Shown: positions 45,684 to 56,029 of the stretch, piece after piece | How positions within the stretch are numbered: position 1 is the stretch's first letter | Layout of the letters: every line of letters begins with the position of its first letter | Origin: Apostichopus japonicus | Lineage: Eukaryota > Echinodermata > Holothuroidea > Aspidochirotida > Stichopodidae | Direction of reading: 5' to 3' | DNA length: 64,000 nucleotides | NCBI RefSeq assembly: GCF_037975245.1 | Contig: NC_092563.1 | Coordinates: 22,042,960 to 22,106,959 of the forward strand | Position numbers and translations under genes: made by a program | The notes under the pieces: generated by a model | Database searches by the model: none | What the model was told of the DNA's origin: nothing | The model's input: only the letters and a program-made list of their open reading frames with translations

Positions 45684-46820
45684 CCGCCGCGCCTCATACG
45701 CCTATGTGTGTAGTGTTCGGTTTCGGAAATATCTGCTATTTTTTCATTTCCTTCAACCAAGTTTTATAATAGCCGTTATAACAGGTTTTAATATTTGTAC
45801 ACCAATAAATTAACTATGTCTGAATTTTAGAAAATTTCTGACCAACATTCTACATCACACTTCCCTCTACTCGTGCAATTTTTGACCGGTCTGAAAGGGG
45901 TTGAAGGAAGTTTTTTCTATATTGGTTGTCCATAGATGAAATTTTGTACAACATTATGGGTATGTTTTGAAGTGAGTTTATTCACGAGAAATGTGAATTT
46001 TCAAATTCTGAACAAATATGGGGCTTAAAACCTTGAAAAGTGGGGCTGACGGGTATTGTGGGCCGCGACGTAGAATCACCTACAAAAGCAAAGACCCACA
46101 GGAGATGCGATCAGGTCGAACATGATGTGTGCCGGGTTGACAATCTTCAAAAAGGTTATTGATGGAAAAAAAACTATTAGGAAATACTTGGTTCTCAGGC
46201 AAAAAGTGTACATCTGGTTGGTCATTTCAAGCCCGAGAAGTGCCGTTTCCGGTGATCTGGGGGGTTTCAAAACAAGAAATTTTCTTGTACGCTGCGCGCC
46301 AACCGATGGTGGCGCTCCGCTTAGATAGTAATTCGCGCCCCCCGGGTTAGAAAATCCTGGATACGCGCCTGCGTATCACCTATTTAGTCCCTCCTTTCCC
46401 TTCCTTTCTCTCTTAAAACAAAGATAAAACGTTCCATCATCAAAAGTTTTCTTTAATTCAAAGTTGTGAAACGAAGGAGCACTGGGACTGAGAATTGTGA
46501 ATTTACATCACTTGAATGCCGACCACGTGACACCGGCCTCAGAGCTTAGGTCCTGATGTGAATATAACTTCTAATATTTCTTTAACTTTTAATATTTAAT
46601 ATTGTACCGTAAGATATCTTATCATTTACAAATCGCGAAGCTACTGGCTAAGTGATAGGACTGGATAAACTTCTAAAGTGTAGAGGCCTATAATTATAAT
46701 AATCATATATCTTTAACATGATAGTACATTAAACATTCTCTTAACATATACAGTGATGGAATTTCCAAATATTGGAAAGTTATTGAAAGAAAAGAAAGCT
46801 GTGTTGTAAAGTTAACTTAC

Positions 46821-47175
46821 CAGCTGGGAGAAGGGGCTTAAATCGCACCAGAAAACACCCCATGTTCACTAAGTCAGCTTGAATTTGTGAATGATAAACT
46901 ATAAACAGTGATACTAAAAAGCTATACGGTACCAGAGAATTGTACGGAAGCCACAAATGATCATCTCGTAAACAGACGTTACGTAAATATCCAAACGCGT
47001 ACTTCCCAGGAGGAACGTTGGTGTGGGAGAAACCAAATCTACCTAAGAAAATTTTTAATAGTTTAAGATAAATAGAGTAACATTTCGGTGGGAAGAAATC
47101 AAGAAAGTCTCCGTTGTTTCGTATGCTTTTCTGTGTCATTAATTCCTGGCAAGGCGAGGATCCGTGTACAGCCAT
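46821..47175 (-). CDS. Possible first exon of an unidentified protein
   Basis: ATG at 47173-47175 opens 118 codons ending RFKPLLPAG at a strong donor (G|gtaagtta). The reading contains hydrophobic stretches (YSFLVSLFIVYHSQI) suggesting membrane association. I do not recognise the family. The length of the open frame in AT-rich DNA and the good donor are the only support. The phase fits 38652-38768. Confidence 0.35.
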
Positions 47176-47904
47176 AAATCATCCCCCCATAAATGTGCCC
47201 CCCATACCATAGAATTCCTCTTTAAATTACACAGTGTAATCCTCCTCCTCTCACGGTAAAAGCAAGGATTCTGTCTTTCCCTTTTGGCGTTATTTATGTT
47301 TCATTCACTACAAAACGTACACAGAGATTTCAACAATGTTTATTCATTTCTGTTTTGCATAAGATTTCATCATTTTGCGAGTCCGGACTCTGCAGCAGAA
47401 AATACAAACGAGCCTTGTGCATGGAAACTGTTATAAGTGTACGAAGGATTATTTGGGTGAATTATGCAGTCTTGTCCAGTTTGATATTATGGTGGACGAA
47501 TTTGTGCCCACGAAACACGGCCCACGACACGCCTCAAATGTATTGACTAATCGTAACGTTACCCTAATGGAATAGGACGGTAATTTGGGATATTCTTTAA
47601 TCTTTTGCAAAGCTATGGTAATTTCACCCAAAATATTGCAAAGCTGCTGTTTGTGACAAGCTACCAAATTTTCAGTTGGAAGATGTTTCATTTCTGCCGC
47701 AGGTGAATTTCTCATGCATTCTTCTATGTTATTTTCTTATCCACCACGAACCTAAACAAACACGGTAGTGTATATAGTTGGATATACGAGAAAAAGTTCA
47801 CCACTGCAATAAAGTAAAAAAATACATACAGCCTTGGTATTAGGGATCATGGAAACAGTATTACCTGATGTAGGTGGGGTAGCACACGCTAACCATCGCT
47901 AACC

Positions 47905-48167
47905 ATCGCTTCTCGGCCTTTTGGCTAAGATCATGTGTAGTATCTGTTCTTTTAGGGAATGGTGATACACACCTGACGATGATCACACAGTCACAGTCCC
48001 GATGCAAGGGGACTGGGGCTGAGAGCGGATCAGTCGTTTGGTAGTTTGGTTTTCGTGCCCAGGTTCTTTCCTGGGTGACTTTTTCTTAAAAAGTACCATC
48101 GCCGATGCAAGGGGACTGGGGCTGAGAGCGGATCAGTCGTTTGGTAGTTTGGTTTTCGTGCCCAGGT
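47905..48167 (+). repeat. U2 snRNA-headed repeat, copy B, with extra tail unit
   Basis: Positions 47905-47950 match the U2 snRNA 5' end (ATCGCTTCTCGGCCTTTTGG, CTAAGATCATGTGTAGTATC, TGTTCT) with one visible change (AAG to ATG before TGTAGTA). After 47950 the sequence leaves U2 and enters the same tail as copy A, with stems CAGTCCC/GGGACTG and CCCAGG/CCTGGG. ACCATCGC occurs on both sides of the unit (left 47902-47909, right after 48093), a possible target duplication. It is not an intact U2 gene. Confidence 0.82.
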
Positions 48168-48529
48168 TTCCGTATAAGGTTTTCCGTATAACTAACTTGG
48201 AAGTAGGACTGGGTTCCTTTTGTCCTTGACGACAATAGAAAACTTCCGTATAACCAACAGACCTGTAAGTAGGACTGGGTTCCCTTTATCCTTAACGACA
48301 GTAGGAAACTTCTGTCCTTTGTTAACACCCTTAATGTAACACCCAAACTGTAAAAATATCCACTATATTGATCTCAGGTAAACACCAAACATTACTACAG
48401 AAATAGATTTTAGTGTGGTGTATTGTGTCCCATGCCAATGGTTCTTAATTTCGTAAACTAAAGTAAGCAAAACGACCACTCGAAACGACCACTAATTGGA
48501 CAATGTAACAGAAAGTGAAGAGAACACAC

Positions 48530-48835
48530 TCGGGGCCGTGTTGAGACGGATTTTGGCCCTAATCCATGCAGCATGCCTTGGATCACCAAACTGATGGTTA
48601 ACATGAACCCCAAGGACATTGTAGAAGAGCACCATAACGAGTCTTGCCCGGTCCAAAGAGTGCTATTCCTTTTTTAATGATTCTCACGGGACCTGATAGA
48701 TACCCTTTAGGCTTTAGTCAAGAACAGCACGCCTTGGACCACCCAACCAATGGGTCATATACATTCTATGGACATTGTTGAGGGGTACTATTATGCGTCT
48801 AACCCGGTCCAAAAGAGTGCTTGACTAATACAAAT
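48530..48835 (-). repeat. ~1.6 inverted units of the 180 bp satellite
   Basis: Reverse-complemented, this reads agcactctttggaccgggca, tacaatgtccttgg, ggtttggtgatccaaggc and gctgcatggattagggcc, the words of the array at 53.6-55.9 kb. It is a separate small cluster in the opposite orientation about 5 kb away. Confidence 0.88.
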
Positions 48836-48849
48836 TGCTAATGCACAAT

Positions 48850-50540
48850 CATTATCCAGTAGATTCATCGACATTTTCTTTTTTGAGGTTTTACTCTATG
48901 TGTGTACCAGGGTGGTGATACAAAAGAAAAGCAACACCTTTGGCGCGCAAGATTAATTCTAATTGGTGCTTCACGATCACTAGCATACAAAGTTTCCTTC
49001 CCACCCAGGAGAAACACACGCGCACTTTTTTTTATTGGAGGGGCTACTCCATTTCTCAGAAAAAATTGATTACTGAAGACTGGCAACGCAATGAAAACCG
49101 TTTTTTTTTTATTAGTTCATAGAACTTAAGTTCTTTTATTCGTTTCACACGTCACAGATTTACAGATTGAAAGAACAGAGAAGTTTTCTTGCCTCTCTCC
49201 ATGAAAGTGTTTGTGAACGCTGTTACCCCCTTCGTAGGTTCTGAAAGATTCCACTGCTACATTCTATATAGAGCTGACTAAGGCAATCAGTCATCTCGGG
49301 TCAAGCGGAGATAAACTTGCTTTAGTAGTTTATTTAGCAAAATAGTCTTCAAGTGAAGTAGTTCTACCTAAACATATATTTTATGCCGAAATCCTTTTCT
49401 GATTTATTGATGATCTCCATTAGTCATAGTTGGTGATGAACCAATCCAAGTTACCCTATGTAGTGCCATTCTATGCATTTTTCATTTAATCGTGTTTCCA
49501 TGTGCTTGTCCTTTCTCTTAGCGATTTTTCAATAGAAAGTTTCTGTTGGAGTGTATAGAGGGCAGATCCACCATAAGAAGTTTCACTGGGTTTATTCCAA
49601 CTAAACATAGACCAGAGTTAGTGTGAGTTTTTAGAAAATTTCCTTTTATTCAATTTTACCTGAATATTAATTATAACTTCCATAACCTAGCTATACAAAT
49701 TTTACAAAATACACGAGATATATTCAATCCATTAACAAAAGTGCCAGATTTTAGGCCAATTTCGCGATTAGTCAAAATTACACTTTTCTAATCACTTAGA
49801 ATTGTATTTAATGTATTAATTCTTCGGTTAATATAAATTAGGCTATCTGCTGAGTCAAATATGGGAGTATAGAAGTCAGGAGATATATAACATGCTTAAT
49901 ATCCACCCCTCCCACCCCCCCCCACCCTCCTCATTTATTCTCTAGTTGGATTGAAATGTACTTGTAGAAGAGAAATTTTCATGCCAAAATTACTTTAATC
50001 TGGTAGAATTGATACATTTTACCAATTTATGTGCAAAGATGTTCCATATGACTATTACTCAATGCTTCATAAGATAAATGTGAAGGAGCGGAACAAAGGA
50101 CCATGCGTTCTGATTGTAATTGAATGATTCATTCAGGGTGTTTCTTAGAAGTTTTCTCTCGTTAAAGTGCGCTTGACCATTAGGCTCGAACTAATTGATA
50201 CCGATGTACGAACTGACTGCCTACCTTGTCCATGGAATTACCTTTAAAAGACTGAGAGGTCATGTTTATTATAGCGTGACTGCTCCCTAGTGTCGAACCA
50301 TCAACATTCTTAAGTGATAGATATATGAAAGAATCTGCAGCATGTTGAAATTTTAACTGCATTTTCGCATTTGTATTCCCAAATGAATTAAATATCGGAA
50401 ATAGTCAAAATTTTCTTCGTTCCTTGTTTGAACGTTACTGCATGTGCCATTAATGCATGGTAGGCCTAGGGGATTGTTCATTACTTTGATTGTTTGTCCG
50501 GCTGTAAGCTTCAGTTGAGCTTTTATGACAGTGCATGCCT
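48850..50540. other. Non-coding stretch
   Basis: AT-rich, no supported exon. A C-rich run lies near 49905-49925. Confidence 0.35.
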
Positions 50541-50542
50541 AC

Positions 50543-50690
50543 TGCAAGCCTGCCACAAGCCTGCCACAAGTCTGCCACAAGCCTGCCACAATCCTGCCAC
50601 AATCCTGCCACAAGCCTGCCACAAGCCTGCTACAAGCCTGCCACAAGCCTGCTACAAGCCTGCTACAAGCCTGTTACAGCCTTGCTTTAG
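50543..50690 (+). repeat. 11 bp minisatellite (cctgccacaag)
   Basis: About 13 consecutive units of cctgccacaag with single-base variants. It gives Cys/His/Lys/Pro/Ala/Thr-repeat open frames in more than one frame, a sign of a repeat and not a protein. Confidence 0.93.
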
Positions 50691-50769
50691 CCCTGAAAAG
50701 ATGCTGTCGCTTTATGCCACTGTGTTCAAATAACTCCCACATTGCAATTTCCCTCTTTGATTAGGCCTG

Positions 50770-52170
50770 AAATTTCGTTCAGAATGATGTGATGGTAGCT
50801 CTTGGAGGTCAGAAAGCGTGCCTGATGGTTCTGTTAGACCTTTCGGCCGCTTTTGATACGGTCGACCACCGCCAGCTTCTTAGTACACTCAGTGACCTTG
50901 GTGTTAAAAGTAGCGCCTTAAAGTGGATGACATCATACCTCAGTGATCGCCAACAGATTGTGTGTCTGGGAAAGGATTCTTCTGACCCTCAGACGTTAGA
51001 ATGTGGCGTGCCCCAGGGTTCGGTCCTGGGGCCTGTGCTCTTCACGGTATACACGTCTTCACTGGGTCAGCTCCTTCGCTCGCAGGACATGGACTATCAC
51101 TTCTATGCAGACGACTCGAGTCTCTATCTTATGTTCCATCCCAATGACATTTCTATCACTGTGCACCGTCTAGAGAAGTGCATAGCCTCAGTTCGGCAAT
51201 GGATGTCACACAAATGCCTGAAAATGAATGACTCAAAGACTGAGGTGCTTCTAATATCATCAAAGCATCTGGCCAGGAAGATAGAGTGTCCAAGCATCAT
51301 TATTGGTGACCATCAGGTGGAGCCTAGTGATATGGCAAAGAGCATCGGTGTCATAATGGACAAACATGCCTCTATGGAAGACCATATAACATCTGTGTGT
51401 CGGTCTGCTCAGTACCATCTCTACAACATCGGAAGAATACGAAAATACCTCACCAGAGAAGCCACAGAGCAGTTAATCCATGCTTTCATAACATCTAAAC
51501 TGGATTACTGCAATGCACTTTTCTGTGGACTACCAGTTAAACAAATAAAACGACTGCAAAGGCTCCAAAACATAGCAGCAAGGATCGTTACACTAACAAG
51601 AACGTCTAATCATATTACCCCAATATTGCATGAACTTCATTGGCTGCCAGTATCACAGCGGATTAGGTTCAAAGTCCTTCTTCTTGTGTTCAAGTGCCAG
51701 AACAACATGGCACCTCCATACCTGCAAGATCTGATCCGTCTTTATCAGCCAACAAGAGCCCTACGTTCTGCTGGTCATAGTCGTCTGGAGGTTCCGATCA
51801 CCAAGACAAACAGCTATGGGAACAGAGCTTTTTGCGTGGCTGGGCCACGCCTCTGGAATGAGCTGCCAGCTGAACTGAAAACTGTTCCTACTCTCACGAC
51901 CTTTAAATCAAAGCTGAAAACTTTCCTTTTTAGACAGCATTACTGCAATTTTTAAACTGTGTATTTAAATTTCTTTCATGTGCAATACTCAAACGTGCAT
52001 GTTTTTTTTGTTTATTTTTCATACTCATTTATATTGTATTTAATTCTGCATTTTTTACTACATATTTTGTGTCATATTTTTATATTTCTTATTTGCTGTT
52101 ACATAGCGTTTTAGAGCACTTTTGTGGATTTTACGCTTTACAAAATAAATTATTATTATTATTATTAAGT
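50770..52170 (+). mobile_element. 5'-truncated CR1/L2-group LINE with (ATT)n tail
   Basis: It spans the RT frame and a 3' untranslated segment that ends tttacaaaataaattatt followed by repeated ATT. The 5' boundary is judged only from where RT similarity begins. No clear target duplication was found. Confidence 0.8.
50789..51955 (+). CDS. Non-LTR retrotransposon (CR1/L2-group LINE) reverse transcriptase, 5'-truncated but open
   Basis: 388 codons without a stop. Visible motifs: LLDLSAAFDTVDH (residues 15-27), the GVPQGSVLGP block (73-82), YADD catalytic box (106-109), then the thumb region and the LINE C-terminal signature (PILHELHWLPV, then the GPRLWNELP motif). The N-terminal half of the RT and the endonuclease are missing, so this is a 5'-truncated insertion; its ATG is incidental. 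The open frame points to a fairly young copy. The 3' end is an (ATT)n tail at about 52145-52170, as in many CR1/L2-group elements. Confidence 0.93.
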   Translation: MMVALGGQKACLMVLLDLSAAFDTVDHRQLLSTLSDLGVKSSALKWMTSYLSDRQQIVCLGKDSSDPQTLECGVPQGSVLGPVLFTVYTSSLGQLLRSQDMDYHFYADDSSLYLMFHPNDISITVHRLEKCIASVRQWMSHKCLKMNDSKTEVLLISSKHLARKIECPSIIIGDHQVEPSDMAKSIGVIMDKHASMEDHITSVCRSAQYHLYNIGRIRKYLTREATEQLIHAFITSKLDYCNALFCGLPVKQIKRLQRLQNIAARIVTLTRTSNHITPILHELHWLPVSQRIRFKVLLLVFKCQNNMAPPYLQDLIRLYQPTRALRSAGHSRLEVPITKTNSYGNRAFCVAGPRLWNELPAELKTVPTLTTFKSKLKTFLFRQHYCNF

Positions 52171-52379
52171 GATTTGGGCAAGTTAAAGTGTTATATATGC
52201 TGACATATCAATGAATTCGGAAGTCATTTAGAGGTAACGTTCTAAAATTGTAAAAGCCTTCCTACAGAATTTGGCCATATATAGACATGAGGCCAGGGAC
52301 GTCGCTAGAGGGGGGGGGGGTGTTGTAGGGGGTGTCTCACCCCCCAATCTTGGTAAAACTGACGATAGTTGGAAAATTT

Positions 52380-52440
52380 GAGTGCGACAGTCGGAATTTC
52401 CGACTGTCGCACTCTAATTTTTCCGACTGTCGCACTCTAA
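52380..52440. repeat. Perfect inverted repeat GAGTGCGACAGTCGGAA plus a third half-copy
   Basis: gagtgcgacagtcggaa is followed at once by ttccgactgtcgcactc, and then the second arm occurs again. It could form a hairpin or cruciform. Confidence 0.92.
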
Positions 52441-52744
52441 TATTCATATATTCTTGTAATTTGTGAGTGACCTAGTCATATTTACCACGTTTTCCTTGTC
52501 AAATTGAGAAATTGTATCTCGTGATCCTTATACTCCACCATACAAAACTTTATATGATTTTGAATACTGTAAAAAAAATGCCTAACCAAAATACTGTACA
52601 TCGTATACAGTTAAAATGCTCTATGCTAATCTACGGAAGCTTAAAAGTGCCATCGACATAAGAAACACTTTGCCCTATAAGGTGAAATTTTTCAGTAAAT
52701 TGTTTAGAGTACAAGATAAAATCTTATCAAAAAACAGAAAAATG

Positions 52745-53090
52745 TTGGATTGCTCAGTTGCTTTAACTGAGCAATTGAACAACTTTCTGAAAAACGTTTA
52801 ATTGACAACTTATCGTATCTCGTGAATTGGACGTTTTGCTGCAAAATGTTCAATTGTTCACTTCATTCCATCTGAGCAATTGAAAAAGTTTCTGCAAAAT
52901 GTTTAATTGACAACTTACCTTATCTCGGCAAATGGACATTTTTTGGCAAAATGTTCAATTGTTCACTTCATTCCAACTGAGCAATTGCAATATTTTTTGG
53001 GCAAAATGTTTAATTGACAACTTATCGTATCTCGTCAACTCAACATTTTTCTGCAAAATTTTTAATTGTTCAAATTCATTCCAAATGCTC
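52745..53090. repeat. ~115 bp tandem repeat, three units
   Basis: The phrases gagcaattgaa, tgcaaaatgttcaattgttc, acttcattcca and aattgacaacttatcgtatc recur about every 115 bp. Single-letter divergence is moderate. Confidence 0.85.
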
Positions 53091-53624
53091 CAAGTTCCAA
53101 ATCCTTTTTTCATGTGAGTGATAAATAGTCTCACCCCCTCCCCCACCCCAAGAAAATAATATTAAGCGCGCTAGGAAAAAGCACTGTATTTTGGGGTAAT
53201 TTCACTATGTCGTCGAATATAATTTGTTGAAAATTTGTTGTTTTCCTCTTTGTTACATGAACATAGCTTTTGTAGTTAGTAGTCTATGTAGCCTCTCAAG
53301 CAGATAACTTATACTCAATTGCTTACTCGCTTAATTAACCACAGTGATTAATAAGTTTGTGAAGTGAGGGCAAGGGGTACAACAGTACCGAAAAAAAGTT
53401 CGGAACAAAAGTGCAGTCGCGAAAGATAGGGTGTCTGACTGACACTGACCGTATCGTTGACGAGTAGTGCTTGGGGGGGGGGGGGGGGTACAAGGCAGCA
53501 GTCGGAATTTTCCGGCTCCAAAACCCATCCAGTTGGAATTTCAGCCACTACACCACCCCCCCCCCCCAATCATCAGGCCTTGGCTACGTCCCTGCATGCG
53601 GCCATAAATAAGAATTCATACGAC

Positions 53625-55880
53625 CCAATGGTTGGGTGATCCAAGGCGTGCTAGCCTTGATAAGTGCCCAAAGTGATTATTTTCGTGGTCCCGTTACACT
53701 CATTAAAGAAGTAATTATTTAGTGGTCATTTAAATTGGTAAAGCACTCTTTGGACCGGGCAAGACGCATTATGGTACCCTTCTACGATGTCCTTGGACTT
53801 CCTATGACCCATTGGTTAGGTGGTCCAAGGCGTGCTAGCATTGATAAGTGCCCAAAGTGATTATTTTCGTGGTCCCGTTACACTCATTAAAGAAGTAATT
53901 ATTTAGTGGTCATTTAAATTGGTAAAGCACTCTTTGGACCGGGCAAGACGCATTATGGTACCCTTCTACGATGTCCTTGGACTTCCTATGACCCATTGGT
54001 TAGGTGGTCCAAGGCGTGCTAGCCTTGATAAGTGCCCAAAGTGATTATTTTCGTGGTCCCGTTACACTCATTAAAGAAGTAATGATTTAATGGTCAGTTT
54101 AATTGGTCAAGCACTCTTTGGACCGGGCAAGACGCATTATGGTACCGTTCTACAATGTCCTTGGACTTCCTATAACCCATTGGTTATGTGGTCCAAGGCG
54201 TGCTGCATGGATTAGGGCCCAAAGCTTTTTCGTTGTTCCGTTACACTCATTAAAGAAGTAATGATTTAATGGTCAGTTTAATTGGTCAAGCACTCTTTGG
54301 ACCGGGCAAGACGCATTTTGGTACTCTTCTACAATGTCCTTGGACTTCCTATAACCCATTGGTTATGTGGTCCAAGGCGTGCTGCATGGATTAGGGCCCA
54401 AAGCTTTTTCGTGGTCCCGTTACACTCATTAAAGAAGTAATGATTTAATGGTCAGTTCAATTGGTCAAGCACTCTTTGGACCGGGTTAGACGCATTATGG
54501 TACCCTTCTACATTGCCATTAGAGTTCATGTTTTCCATCGGTTTGGTGATCCAAGGCGTGCTACATGGATTAGGGACCAAATCTTTTTCGTGGTCCCATT
54601 ACACTCATTAAAGAAGTAATGATTTAATGGTCATTTTAATTGGTCAAGCACTCTTTGGACCGGGCAAGACGCATTATGGTACTCTTCTTCAAAGTCCTTA
54701 GAGTTCATGTTAACCATCGGTTTGGTGATCCAAGGCGTGCTGCATGGATTAGGGCCCAAAGCTTTTTCGTGGTTCCGTTACACTCATTAAAAAGGAATGA
54801 TTTAGTGGTCATTTAAATTGGTCAAGCACTCTTTGGACCGGGCAAGACGCATTATGGTACTTTTCTACAATGTCTTTAGAGTTCATGTTAACTATAGGTT
54901 TGGTGATCCAAGGCGTGCTGCATGGATTAGGGCCCAAAGCTTTTTCGTGGTCCCGTTACACTCATTAAAGAAGTAATGATTTAATGGTCAGTTTAATTGG
55001 TCAAGCACTCTTTGGACCGGGTTAGACGCATTATGGTACCCTTCTACATTGCCATTAGAGTTCATGTTATCCATCGGTTTGGTGATCCAAGGCGTGCTAC
55101 ATGGATTAGGGCCCAAAGCTTTTTCGTGGTCCCGCTACACTCATTAAAAAGGAATGATTTAATGGTCAGTTCAATTGGTCAAGCACTCTTTGGACCGGGC
55201 AAGACGCATTATGGTACTCTTTTACAATGTCTTTAGAGTTCATGTTAACTATCGGTTTGGTGATCCAAGGCGTGCTGCATGGATTAGGGCCCAAAGCTTT
55301 TTCGTTGTCCCATTTTACTCATTAAAGAAGTAATGATTTGATAGTCATTTTAATTGGTCAAGCACTCTTTGGACCGGGTTAGACGCATTATGGTACTTTT
55401 ATGCAATGTCCTTAGAGTTCATGTTAACCATCGGTTTGGTGATTCAAGGCGTGCTGCATGGATTAGGGCCCAAAGCTTTTTCGTGGTCCCGTTACACTCA
55501 TTAAAAAAAGTAATGAATTAGTGGTCATTTAAATTGGTCAAGCACTCTTTGGACCGGGCAAGACGCATTATGTTACCCTTCTACAATGTCCTTAGACTTC
55601 CTATGACCCTATGCTGGTTTTGATTAGGTCCCAAATGTTTTTATTTCAGTTCCCGTTACATTTGTTTTAAAAAAATGTTGATTTAATGGTCATTATGGTA
55701 CACTTCTACAATGTGTTAAGAATTCATATGACCCATTGGTAAGGTGGTCCAAGGCGTGCTAGTCTTGATTAGGGCCTAAAGTAATTTTTTTACATTAATT
55801 TAAGAACTGATGAAGTACTAGTCATTTTAGTTGTCAAGAACTATTTGGACCGGGCAAGATGCATTATGGTACCCTTTTAC
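53625..55880 (+). repeat. ~180 bp satellite array, about 11-12 units
   Basis: Units are 177-184 bp (the ggtcccgttac box falls at 53687, 53871, 54055, and so on). Each contains GGTCCAAGGCGTGCT and, about 100 bp later, AGCACTCTTTGGACC, which are near-complementary inverted repeats (13 of 15). The first three units are almost identical; later units form a second subtype (tgcatggattagggccc), and the last one or two are degraded. Confidence 0.95.
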
Positions 55881-56029
55881 ATAGTCATTAGAGTTCATAT
55901 GACCCATGGGCCATAGATAAACCTCTTTCCACGACCAAATGTTGAACATCTTGTAAGAAAGCTTTTGTCTTGCCAGAGGTGTTACGTCGATACCATTGTC
56001 GAATACGCAACTGAATAGGTAGCAGTTAC

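Larger units (their letters stand above)
44156..46371. mobile_element. 2.2 kb MITE/foldback-type element with CAGGYGCGTATCCAGG ends, hosting family A copy 3
   Basis: Left CAGGTGCGTATCCAGG, right complement of CAGGCGCGTATCCAGG, flanked by CGTAT on both sides (44151-44155, 46372-46376). The 5 bp duplication equals in length that of the CAGGGGCGGATCCAGG element at 16.2 kb, and the ends are alike (CAGG-GCG-ATCCAGG), so both are probably one superfamily. The interior includes a purine-rich GA stretch, module copies at 44.70-44.89 and 46.23 kb, and the nested MITE 45306-45683. No transposase frame. Confidence 0.87.
52294..53594. mobile_element. 1.3 kb hAT-like MITE with CAGGGACGT ends
   Basis: Left CAGGGACGTCGCTAGAG, right complement of CAGGGACGTAGCCAAG. 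Flanks CATGAGGC (52286-52293) and CATGCGGC (53595-53602) match at 7 of 8. Both ends are followed by poly-G or preceded by poly-C. The interior holds a strong hairpin (52381-52440) and a tandem repeat (52750-53085). No transposase. Confidence 0.87.

Noticed and set aside
47905-48095. Functional U2 snRNA gene
   Set aside because: Similarity stops after about 46 nt; the U2 stem II, Sm site and 3' stem-loops are not recognisable.
50543-50690. CRISPR-like or protein repeat (CHKPATSLPQ frames)
   Set aside because: It is a pure 11 bp minisatellite with no spacers. Open frames in several phases come from the repeat period.
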